From Spirochaetota bacterium (lineage in GTDB: Bacteria; Spirochaetota; Spirochaetia; SZUA-6), in assembly GCA_003641675.1 (NCBI GenBank), contig QNBI01000003.1, positions 1-16,344 of the forward strand: a DNA stretch of 16,344 bases. Reading direction: 5' to 3'. Below are positions 9,538 through 16,344 of this stretch, in pieces. The notes under the pieces were generated by a model that saw only the letters and a list, made by a program, of their open reading frames with translations, ran no database searches and was not told the DNA's origin. Position 1 is the first letter of the stretch. The number at the start of each line of letters is the position of its first letter. The position numbers and the translations under genes were made by a program.

Positions 9538-10176
9538 ATGCGCTTTTATTCTAAAAGTTCTAAATATTTCAAATTAATCTTTCTCTTATTTGTAATTTTA
9601 ATCCTTGTCTCATGTATAGGTATAGATACAAATATTTCTTTTAATAAAGACGGTTCCGGCAAATTATCCATACAATATAAAATCTCAAAAATGGTTGTAA
9701 ATCTTGGAGCTTCCAACGAAGAAGCTCTCATAGTTCCTCTACCTGTTTCCAAAGACGATTTTAAGCGCTCAATCGAAAAAACTAAGGGCCTTGAACTCCT
9801 AAGTTTTAAACAGAGTGAAGATGAGGATAACATTTATATAACAGCCGTAATAGGTTTTAATAAAATTGAAAATTTTAAAGAAATGAAAGGCTTTAATTCT
9901 ATGCCTGCAACTTTGAAAAAACAAGGAGACTTGTTTTTATTTTCCCAGAGAATCGCAACTAAACCAGAACATATACCGGATAAAGACTCCCTTAAAATGA
10001 TCGATGCTCTTTTTAAAGGATACAAAATATCATTTACAATAAAAGCACCAAAAGAGATACAGTCCCACAATATGGGTAATTTATCACCAGATAAAAGGAC
10101 ATTAACTTACAGTATTCCTGTGGCAGAACTTGTTAGAATTAAAAAAGATACTTATCTAAATCTTTCATGGCAGTAA
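9538..10176 (+). CDS. Lipoprotein with LppM-like fold features, function unknown
   Basis: A 212-residue predicted lipoprotein. Basic residues precede a hydrophobic stretch (12-24) and the lipobox LVSC with lipidated Cys26, so it should be membrane-anchored and face the periplasm or outside. Directly after it comes GIDTNISFNKDGSGKLSIQY (28-47); this strand-turn-strand with an NKDGSG turn is seen at the start of LppM-like lipoproteins in several phyla. The remainder alternates beta strands and closes with a strand pair (TLTYSIPVAELV, TYLNLSW), as expected for a small beta-rich domain. AGGAG lies 8 bases before the ATG. It lies just upstream of the V-ATPase operon but is separated from it by 110 bases holding a separate promoter, so a shared role is not implied. 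The LppM comparison is from memory. Confidence 0.82.
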   Translation: MRFYSKSSKYFKLIFLLFVILILVSCIGIDTNISFNKDGSGKLSIQYKISKMVVNLGASNEEALIVPLPVSKDDFKRSIEKTKGLELLSFKQSEDEDNIYITAVIGFNKIENFKEMKGFNSMPATLKKQGDLFLFSQRIATKPEHIPDKDSLKMIDALFKGYKISFTIKAPKEIQSHNMGNLSPDKRTLTYSIPVAELVRIKKDTYLNLSWQ

Positions 10177-10229
10177 TTATTTGTATATGTTCTGGTATAT
10201 ATTAAGAGGTATTTTTTTAAAAATTTTAT

Positions 10230-10258
10230 TTGACAACATCAATCACTTTACATAATCT
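10230..10258 (+). promoter_or_regulatory. Promoter of the V-ATPase operon
   Basis: A perfect TTGACA (10230-10235) is followed by CATAAT at 10251-10256 (15-base spacing, five of six) or TAATCT at 10253-10258 (17-base spacing, weaker match). It lies about 30 bases before the first ribosome site of the operon, in otherwise AT-rich non-coding DNA. Confidence 0.6.
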
Positions 10259-10274
10259 TTATAGTGTAAAAAGC

Positions 10275-10279
10275 AGGAG
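10275..10279 (+). promoter_or_regulatory. Ribosome site fixing the start of V-ATPase subunit H
   Basis: AGGAG lies 7 bases before the ATG at 10287. The open frame extends back to a TTG at 10230, but that codon is part of the promoter -35 box. Confidence 0.85.
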
Positions 10280-10286
10280 AAATATA

Positions 10287-10589
10287 ATGGATGTGTTAAA
10301 AGAAGTAAAAAAAGCAGAAGAAGAAGCATTAAAAATAGAAAAAGATTATAAAGAAAAAATAGATGCACTTTTATCATCTTTAAATGAAAAAAGCGAAAAG
10401 CTAAAAGATGAACTTAAAAAGGATATGAAAAATCAATTACAAGCTTTCCAAGCTGAGTTGGACACTCAATTCGACGAAGAAAAATCCAAAATACTAAAAA
10501 ACAATGAATTGGAACAAAAAAACATAGAAGAATCTGTTTTAAAAAATAAAGAAAAGGTTATAAACGAACTAATTGAAAAGCTGGTATAA
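10287..10589 (+). CDS. ntpF: V-type ATPase peripheral-stalk subunit H (NtpF/AhaH-like)
   Basis: A 100-residue protein that is almost entirely a charged helix (Lys/Glu-rich heptads), starting MDVLKEVKKAEEEALKIEKD. It matches the G/H subunit of A/V-type ATPases in size and pattern; this subunit pairs with subunit E as a right-handed coiled coil to form the peripheral stalk that holds the catalytic head still. A coiled coil has few diagnostic residues, so the call leans on position: it is the first gene of the operon, 3 bases before subunit I, as ntpF is in Enterococcus. Confidence 0.87.
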   Translation: MDVLKEVKKAEEEALKIEKDYKEKIDALLSSLNEKSEKLKDELKKDMKNQLQAFQAELDTQFDEEKSKILKNNELEQKNIEESVLKNKEKVINELIEKLV

Positions 10590-10592
10590 AAG

Positions 10593-12617
10593 ATGTCAAT
10601 AGCCAAGGTTCTTAAAACAGAAATAATAGTTCAAAAAGAAAGCGAAAATTTGCTTATTGAAAATTTAGAGAAAAGCAAACTAATACATATTGCAGATATA
10701 CATGATTCTATCGAGGACAAGGAAAACTATAAAGAGGAAACAGAGGAAACAGAAACCTCGGAAGTAGATGAAATTATCTCCGATTCAAAATGGATACTTG
10801 ATACTTTTAAATACTTTAGCCCGGACAAAAAAGGGCTTCTGGAAGAGTTTTTTGGCGCGGCTCCCTATATAGAGGAGAAAGACTTTTTTAAACTAATACA
10901 GTCTTTCGATATTAGAGAATACACCTTAAAACTAAAATCTAAATACAAAGAGTACGAAGATGCAGATGCTGATATAGATAAGAATCACGAGCTCATAGAA
11001 ACCCTCATTCCGTGGAATAATCTTAAAGAGAATCTTTCCATGTATCAGGAATCTCATTTATTTTCCGTTGTCCCTTCAATATGTAAAAGGGAACAACTCG
11101 AAAAAATAATTAATGATATCGATGACAGACAATTAGCAGGCTATACAGACTGGGTTTTGGTATCCGATAAAAAGAAATTAAAATTAGGTTACTTTATTGT
11201 GCTTAATGAAAAATATGCAGAAATTGAAAGTATAATTAAGAATTCAGGGAGCCAGATCGCTGCTTTACCGGCATTTAACAAATCCGTGCATGATATCGAA
11301 ACTGAGTCAAAAGAAATAATTGAAAAAGCTAAAAAGAAAAAAGAGGAAATCGCAGCTTTCTTTGCAGGAGAAGCTGAAAAAAACAAACCAATTATTCGCG
11401 CTTTTTATGATGAGTATTCCAACAGAAAAAAGAATATCAATGTAAAAAATAGAATGTTCTACTCCCGCACCGTTGTGGTGATACAGGGGTGGGTTAAGAA
11501 AAAAGAAAGTGATAAATTAAAATCGATAGTAACAGATAAATTTCCGGATGCAGTTATTCGTTTTAATAATCCTACAAAAGACGATAATCCCCCTGTAGAA
11601 CTTGAAAATCCAAAGCTGATTAGACCATATCAGATTCTCCTTGAAATGTTCGGTTTGCCTAACTATTTCGGAATAGACCCTACTTCGATTGTTGCTGTTA
11701 CTATGACTGTCTTTTTCGGAATGTGTGTAGGTGACGCCGGATACGGTTTATTGCAGATACTTCTAATTTTATGGCTTAAAAGAAAATTTAAGCCGGATTC
11801 CGAAACACGTCTTTTTTTAAACCTCTTTCTGCAAATGGGCATTATGGTTGTAATTTTTGGTGTAATAAGCTGGAGTTTTTTTGGTTTTAGTCCTGGATAT
11901 ATTCACGGAGGACCTAAAATAGCAGGTATTCTGCCCTTATTTCTTCCCACAAAAGATATTATGACCGCAATCGGGGTTTCTATTGTATTCGGAGTTATTA
12001 CTCAGCTTTCCTCCATAGTAGCCGGATTCGTAAACAGCCTAAAAATGAAGAATATACAAGCTGCCATATTTGATTATTTAATGTGGTTTATAATGCTGTT
12101 TTCTATAACTGGCTGGGTGCTTACAAAAATAATAAGCGGTACTCCGAAACAGGTCGAAAATATAACACTTCTCTTAATAGCTCTTAGTGCCTTGGGAGTT
12201 GTCCTGTTCTCCGGGAGAGATAACAAAAATATCTTTTCTCGTCTTTTTACAGGAATAATCTCTCTATATGGAATTGTCGGTTATTATGGGATTGTAGCTT
12301 TTTTCTCCGACGTTCTTTCCTACATGAGATTAGCTATTATAGACCTCACAACTGGATTTATAGCTCTTGTAGCTAACCTTATGGGGGGGCTATTAATGGG
12401 AAAAGGTGGTATTCTCTTTACAGCTGCAACAGTTATAGTAGGAATTATAATTGCCGTTTTTTTTCATATATTAAACCTCTTTCTCTCAATGCTCAGCGCC
12501 TTTGTTCATTCGCTGAGGTTAAATTATCTTGAATCTTTTAACCGCTACTATCCAGGTGGCGGAAAACCTTTTATACCCTTTAAACGGGAATCACAACATT
12601 ATCGTTTCGAAAAGTAG
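10593..12617 (+). CDS. ntpI: V-type ATPase membrane stator subunit I (a subunit)
   Basis: This 674-residue subunit carries the two ion half-channels next to the rotor ring. The first ~350 residues are a soluble, charged arm that grips the peripheral stalks. From about 365 onward run roughly seven to eight hydrophobic segments, beginning with VAVTMTVFFGMCVGDAGYG (GDAGYG 380-385). Two conserved arginines are visible: Arg579 in LSYMRLAI, expected to face the rotor carboxylate, and Arg642 in HSLRLNYLESF. The C-terminal YYPGGGKPFIPF matches the family ending. An unusually acidic stretch (about 44-66, EETEETETSEVDE) sits in the arm. The gene begins 3 bases after subunit H, and its stop overlaps the ribosome site of subunit K. 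Confidence 0.96.
   Translation: MSIAKVLKTEIIVQKESENLLIENLEKSKLIHIADIHDSIEDKENYKEETEETETSEVDEIISDSKWILDTFKYFSPDKKGLLEEFFGAAPYIEEKDFFKLIQSFDIREYTLKLKSKYKEYEDADADIDKNHELIETLIPWNNLKENLSMYQESHLFSVVPSICKREQLEKIINDIDDRQLAGYTDWVLVSDKKKLKLGYFIVLNEKYAEIESIIKNSGSQIAALPAFNKSVHDIETESKEIIEKAKKKKEEIAAFFAGEAEKNKPIIRAFYDEYSNRKKNINVKNRMFYSRTVVVIQGWVKKKESDKLKSIVTDKFPDAVIRFNNPTKDDNPPVELENPKLIRPYQILLEMFGLPNYFGIDPTSIVAVTMTVFFGMCVGDAGYGLLQILLILWLKRKFKPDSETRLFLNLFLQMGIMVVIFGVISWSFFGFSPGYIHGGPKIAGILPLFLPTKDIMTAIGVSIVFGVITQLSSIVAGFVNSLKMKNIQAAIFDYLMWFIMLFSITGWVLTKIISGTPKQVENITLLLIALSALGVVLFSGRDNKNIFSRLFTGIISLYGIVGYYGIVAFFSDVLSYMRLAIIDLTTGFIALVANLMGGLLMGKGGILFTAATVIVGIIIAVFFHILNLFLSMLSAFVHSLRLNYLESFNRYYPGGGKPFIPFKRESQHYRFEK
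10734..10751. repeat. 9-base tandem repeat in the acidic stretch of subunit I
   Basis: GAGGAAACA occurs twice in succession, followed by a partial third copy. It encodes EET-EET-ET in the soluble arm. A small in-frame microrepeat. Confidence 0.7.
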
Positions 12618-12628
12618 GAGGAAAAACA

Positions 12629-13111
12629 ATGACAGTAGGTTTTGCAATAGCGGTATCCGGAGGAGCACTTGCAGCGGGCCTTGCAGCAGCAGGTTCTTCT
12701 ATTGGAGTAGGACTTGCAGGAGAAATGGCGGGAGGAGTTTTATCCGAAGATCCTGACAAATTCGGCCCCATGCTTATTCTACAGGCTCTGCCTGCAACTC
12801 AGTCTATTTACGGATTAATAGTAGCAATACTTGTAATGGTTAAACTACAGATACTCGGCGGTACAAATCCGCTTTTTGATCTCGGACTGGGAAAAGGTAT
12901 AGCTGTTTTCGGCGCATGTATTCCGGCTATGTTCGGGGAGCTCATTTCTGCAATATGGCAGGGGCGTTCTGCCGTTGCATCTATGGGTCTCGTTGCAAAA
13001 AAACCGGATGCTTTTGGTAAAGCGGTTATTCTACCTGCTATGGTAGAAACTTTCGGTCTATTTGCACTTATTGCCACAATACTCATTCTTATGGTTGGTA
13101 TTCAGTTTTAG
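12629..13111 (+). CDS. ntpK: V-type ATPase rotor ring subunit K (c subunit, two-hairpin form)
   Basis: A 160-residue proteolipid with four membrane helices arranged as two hairpins. Its copies form the rotor ring that carries ions past subunit I. The single working carboxylate per four helices is Glu140 in LPAMVETFG; the matching place in the first hairpin is LPATQSIYG, without an acid, as expected for V-type rotors. Thr57, Gln58, Gln111 and Glu140, with Leu54, match the Na+ ligands of Enterococcus hirae NtpK (Leu61, Thr64, Gln65, Gln110, Glu139), so sodium specificity is predicted. The N-terminus is a glycine/alanine-rich helix (GGALAAGLAAAGSSIGVGLA). AGGAGG lies 7 bases before the ATG, a strong site that fits the need for many copies per complex. 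Confidence 0.96.
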   Translation: MTVGFAIAVSGGALAAGLAAAGSSIGVGLAGEMAGGVLSEDPDKFGPMLILQALPATQSIYGLIVAILVMVKLQILGGTNPLFDLGLGKGIAVFGACIPAMFGELISAIWQGRSAVASMGLVAKKPDAFGKAVILPAMVETFGLFALIATILILMVGIQF

Positions 13112-13138
13112 TAAAAGTTTATTTAGGAGGAATAATCC

Positions 13139-13705
13139 GTGGCAACAAACGAAATAATAGAAAAAATACTTTCTAAAGCCCGTGAAAAAGGCGAAGAGGA
13201 TTTTAAAATTGCACAGCAGAAATACAAAGAACTTCTAAAACAAAAAGAAAGTAAGCTTAAAGCAGAATATACAGAGAAGCTTAAATCTGAAAAAAAGCGA
13301 ATAGCAGAAAAACATCAACAAAAAATATCCGCACTGCGTTTAAAGGAAAAAAATAAACTCCAGGCGTTAAAAAGATCTCTCTTAAATAAGGTATACGATG
13401 AAGCATGGGCCTTAGCAGTTTCGGATAAGTACTATTCCAATTATCTTGAGAAAGAATTAAAAAATAATGCAGAAAAAGAAGATTTTATAATAATTTCTGC
13501 AAGAGAGCAGACTTTTTTTGAAAAAAAATATAAAGACCTTTTAACTAAATATAATGTTAAAATTGCTAAAGAAAAGGGTAAATTCAGGGCTGGTTTTATA
13601 ATTCCCAGAGGGTCTGTGCGCCTTAACTGTACCCTGGATGAAGCTTTTAAAGCTATCATTGAAAAAAATGAGATTGATTTTGCAAAAACGCTTTTAGAAG
13701 CATAG
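13139..13705 (+). CDS. ntpE: V-type ATPase peripheral-stalk subunit E
   Basis: A 188-residue stalk subunit. Residues 1-80 form a long Lys/Glu/Gln-rich helix that would coil with subunit H. The C-terminal globular part (about 85-188) has the family pattern: an AWALAVSDKYYSNYLEK region, IIISAREQTF, then KGKFRAGFIIPRGSVRLNCT and a final helix FKAIIEKNE. It binds the top of the catalytic head. The start is GTG at 13139, backed by AGGAGG 8 bases upstream. The gene sits between K and C, its place in ntp-type operons. Confidence 0.92.
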   Translation: MATNEIIEKILSKAREKGEEDFKIAQQKYKELLKQKESKLKAEYTEKLKSEKKRIAEKHQQKISALRLKEKNKLQALKRSLLNKVYDEAWALAVSDKYYSNYLEKELKNNAEKEDFIIISAREQTFFEKKYKDLLTKYNVKIAKEKGKFRAGFIIPRGSVRLNCTLDEAFKAIIEKNEIDFAKTLLEA

Positions 13706-13724
13706 AGGAGCTTAAATACAGTAT

Positions 13725-14732
13725 ATGCAAGAAATGGGTGAAAGATCAGACTATAACTATGTTTTTGGTGTCTTTAAAAGTAGAGAGAACGAGCTTCTCG
13801 ACGAGTCACGCATTGAATCATTATTAAAATCTGCGGGATTCGAAGAAGCTGTCCCACAGATACCGGAAAGCCCCTTTGCAGAAGAACTGCGTAAGTTAAA
13901 AAATGAAAGCGGTATAGATTCCGGCATAAGCAGGGAGTTCGAGGAAATTAACAGTTTCCTGCAGCTCAACTCACCTTCTGCAGAACTAAAAAATTTAGTA
14001 TTTATACCTTGGGATTTTTTTAATCTTAAAGTAGCAATTCTTTCAAAAATTAAAGATAAGCATATAGATAATTTATACGGACCCGAGGGTAATGTTTCTA
14101 TTGAGCAATTAAAAATATCAACAGAAGACATGAATTTTTCAAATCTGCCTCAGAATCTTTACGATGCTCTCCAGCAAGCCTGGATATCTTACTATGAAAC
14201 AGATAAAAACACACAGGCTTTTGAGTTTACCCTGGACAGGGAGAAAAACCTGCTGTTAACAGAAACAGCACTTTTTACAGGCTCTAAAGATTTGATTGAT
14301 TTTTTTAAAGCTGTGGAAGAACTAAAATTGGGAGAACTTATAATAAGAGCTAAGGAAGCATCGATAGAATGGAACCTTGTTGCTAAAGGCCTAAAGGAAT
14401 CATCTTTGGTAGATAATTTCAAAGATATTTATCCAAATCAACCTCAGGAATGGCAGGGTTACATAAGCAGTTTAAGGGACAGTCTGCTAAAACGTATTTT
14501 GTATGCTTTTTCGGAAAAACAAAATATCTCTGAGATAATTCTTGTATCCAAACAAGAACTTAACAGTTATCTGGAACGGTGGAAATATTACTCGCCATCC
14601 ATAGAGTATGCATACTATTTTTTAGCGAGAAAATTTGCTGATCTTTACAATATAAGACTAATTCTGCTTGGGAAACTTACCGGTATATCTATTGAAACTT
14701 TAAAAAAGAGGATACTAAATGTCTGTGTATAA
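13725..14732 (+). CDS. ntpC: V-type ATPase subunit C (d/AC39 family, central-stalk socket)
   Basis: A 335-residue member of the AC39 family, the funnel-shaped protein that couples the central shaft to the rotor ring. It is largely helical and soluble. It starts SDYNYVFGVFKSRENELLDE, where Y-x-x-x-x-R-x-x-E/L is the usual opening of this family. It ends SIEYAYYFLARKFADLYNIR, close to the typical closing helix (YLLAKEAEIKNIR-like), so identity is well supported despite low overall conservation. The nearest GAGGAG is 14 bases before the ATG, rather far. The last 14 bases overlap the start of subunit F, so translation of F is probably coupled to C. Confidence 0.92.
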   Translation: MQEMGERSDYNYVFGVFKSRENELLDESRIESLLKSAGFEEAVPQIPESPFAEELRKLKNESGIDSGISREFEEINSFLQLNSPSAELKNLVFIPWDFFNLKVAILSKIKDKHIDNLYGPEGNVSIEQLKISTEDMNFSNLPQNLYDALQQAWISYYETDKNTQAFEFTLDREKNLLLTETALFTGSKDLIDFFKAVEELKLGELIIRAKEASIEWNLVAKGLKESSLVDNFKDIYPNQPQEWQGYISSLRDSLLKRILYAFSEKQNISEIILVSKQELNSYLERWKYYSPSIEYAYYFLARKFADLYNIRLILLGKLTGISIETLKKRILNVCV

Positions 14733-15045
14733 AATTGCTATGATTGGAGACAGTTCAACAGTTAACGGTTTTTCTGCAGGCGGTTTTATTGGTTTCCCTG
14801 CATACAAAGGTGAGGAAGCTCTTAGCCTCTTAAAAGAATTAAGCTCAAGCAGAGAATACGCAATTATTTTTATTACAGAAACTCTAGCAGAAAATATACT
14901 GGATGAAATATCTGAAATACCGACAGGTTCCGTGCCTGCAATTATAATTATTCCTGATCAAAGCGGATCTAAAGGTATCGGATATTTGAAAATAAAAGGT
15001 GAAGTTGAAAAGGCAATTGGAATAGATTTGCTTGGTAAAGAATAA
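14719..15045 (+). CDS. ntpG: V-type ATPase subunit F (NtpG-like central-stalk regulator)
   Basis: A 108-residue subunit that attaches to the central shaft beside subunit D. The pattern fits the F family: YKIAMIGDSSTVNGFSAGGF at the start, YAIIFITETLAENI in the middle, PAIIIIPDQSGSKGIG, and a closing KGEVEKAIGIDLL helix. The fold is a CheY-like alpha/beta domain with a flexible C-terminal helix. The ATG lies inside the end of subunit C, with GAGGA 6 bases upstream. Called G in Enterococcus nomenclature and F in archaeal nomenclature. Confidence 0.94.
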   Translation: MSVYKIAMIGDSSTVNGFSAGGFIGFPAYKGEEALSLLKELSSSREYAIIFITETLAENILDEISEIPTGSVPAIIIIPDQSGSKGIGYLKIKGEVEKAIGIDLLGKE

Positions 15046-15067
15046 AAAAGGAAGATGGGAGTAAAAA

Positions 15068-16344
15068 ATGGCTGGTAAGATTATTAAAGTATCCGGACCA
15101 CTCGTTGTTGCTAAAGGTCTTGAAAATCCTATGATGTACGAAGTTGTCAAAGTAGGGGAGATAGGGCTTTTCGGTGAGATTATCGGGTTAAAGGAAGATG
15201 AAGCATCAATCCAGGTTTATGAACAGACAGAGGGGGTTGGTCCTGGGGAACCTGTTATAAATACGGGTAATCAGCTTTCCGTCGAATTGGGTCCTGGTCT
15301 TATTAAACAGATATACGATGGGATTCAGCGTCCTCTTGATGTTATAAGCGGAAAATACGGAGATTTTATTGCGCGCGGAATAGAAGAACCGCCGATCTCC
15401 TATGAAAAAAAATGGGATTTCACAGCGATCGCAAAAACCGGTGATTCTCTATCCGGAGGTCAGAGATTGGGATATGTTGACGAAACAGAAATTGTAAGAC
15501 ATTGGATTATGGTTCCTCCTAATCTATCCGGAGAACTCTTGGAAATTTCAAACGGGACTTATACAGTTAAAGACACAATCGGTATTTTAAAAGATTCTTA
15601 CGGCGAAAAACATGAACTTAAGCTTGCCCATAAATGGCCTGTAAGGCAAGGGCGACCCTTTAAAAGGAAAATCAACCCTACTATACCACTAATAACAGGA
15701 CAGAGAGTTCTGGATACTTTTTTTCCTCTTGCAAAGGGTGGTTCTGCATGTGTACCCGGTCCTTTCGGCTCCGGTAAAACAGTTGTGCAGCATCAGCTTG
15801 CAAAATGGGCAGATGCAGAAATTATAGTATATGTAGGTTGCGGAGAACGTGGAAATGAAATGACAGATGTTCTAATAGAGTTTCCTGAGCTTAAAGATCC
15901 CAAAACCGGCAAACCCCTTATGGAGAGAACAATTTTAATTGCAAATACCTCGAACATGCCTGTTGCAGCACGTGAAGCCTCTGTATTTACAGGTATCACC
16001 CTTGCAGAGTACTACAGAGATATGGGTTATAATGTTGCGCTAATGGCCGATTCAACATCAAGATGGGCGGAGGCTATGCGTGAAATATCGGGCAGACTGG
16101 AAGAAATGCCCGGAGAAGAAGGATATCCAGCATATCTTGCATCCAGAATTGCCGAGTTTTACGAAAGAGCCGGGCGCGTTGTTCCTTACGGTGCGGATGA
16201 AGAGGCATCTCTATCCGTAATAGGTGCAGTTTCCCCTCCGGGAGGCGACCTTTCCGATCCGGTTGTACAGGCTACATTAAGAGAAGTCAGGGTATTCTGG
16301 GGATTAGACGCAAAACTCGCCTATGCAAGACACTTTCCTGCTGT
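15068..16344 (+). CDS. ntpA: V-type ATPase catalytic subunit A (3' end missing)
   Basis: The catalytic subunit, three copies of which alternate with B in the head and hydrolyse or make ATP. The window holds the first 425 codons of the usual ~590. The N-terminal beta-barrel opens [20 protein letters not shown]. The A-specific insert (about 115-190, including QRLGYVDET) separates it from F-type beta subunits. The P-loop is GPFGSGKT (231-238, Lys237), followed by VVQHQLAKW. The GER motif with catalytic Glu260 follows ([10 protein letters not shown]), then [20 protein letters not shown] and the [20 protein letters not shown] stretch. GGGAG lies 6 bases before the ATG. The frame runs off the right edge without interruption; B and D should follow. 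Confidence 0.97.
   Translation, partial: MAGKIIKVSGPLVVAKGLENPMMYEVVKVGEIGLFGEIIGLKEDEASIQVYEQTEGVGPGEPVINTGNQLSVELGPGLIKQIYDGIQRPLDVISGKYGDFIARGIEEPPISYEKKWDFTAIAKTGDSLSGGQRLGYVDETEIVRHWIMVPPNLSGELLEISNGTYTVKDTIGILKDSYGEKHELKLAHKWPVRQGRPFKRKINPTIPLITGQRVLDTFFPLAKGGSACVPGPFGSGKTVVQHQLAKWADAEIIVYVGCGERGNEMTDVLIEFPELKDPKTGKPLMERTILIANTSNMPVAAREASVFTGITLAEYYRDMGYNVALMADSTSRWAEAMREISGRLEEMPGEEGYPAYLASRIAEFYERAGRVVPYGADEEASLSVIGAVSPPGGDLSDPVVQATLREVRVFWGLDAKLAYARHFPA

Overview
The window looks like chromosomal DNA of a spirochaete, most likely a relative of Treponema or Spirochaeta. This rests on low GC, a bacterial V-type ATPase operon, an outer-membrane barrel protein in treponemal style, lipoproteins, and an AglA-like GH4 enzyme. 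The phylum is an inference from gene content; no rRNA gene is present to confirm it. The standard code is used, with ATG, GTG and TTG starts. Shine-Dalgarno sites are clear in front of about half the genes.

Layout. Bases 1-3199 (+) hold the end of ruvC, then ruvA, ruvB and queA: the Holliday-junction machinery plus a queuosine tRNA-modification enzyme in one tightly packed run. Bases 3227-6951 (-) hold a second run, read right to left: a GH4 alpha-glucosidase, a short-chain dehydrogenase coupled to it by a 4-base overlap, thymidylate kinase, and an unrecognised membrane-anchored protein that converges on queA. Bases 7065-8096 (+) hold an outer-membrane beta-barrel gene whose first ~190 bases are broken by stops and two frame changes while the body stays open. 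Bases 8133-9389 (+) encode a long-form AlaX editing enzyme. Bases 9538-10176 (+) encode a lipoprotein. From a good promoter at 10230 to the right edge runs a V-type ATPase operon in the order H(NtpF)-I-K-E-C-F(NtpG)-A, cut inside A.

Working together. The V-ATPase genes give a stalk (H, E), a membrane stator (I), a rotor ring (K), a central-stalk socket (C), a regulator (F) and the catalytic subunit (A). B and D are expected just past the right edge. The rotor protein has the full set of side chains known to bind Na+ in the Enterococcus hirae enzyme, so a sodium-coupled machine is predicted.

No phage, insertion sequence, CRISPR array, tRNA or rRNA was seen, and I found no clearly new multi-gene system. 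The points most worth a second look are the decayed 5' end of the barrel gene, a thymidylate kinase whose P-loop lysine is replaced by threonine, and the predicted Na+ specificity of the V-ATPase.
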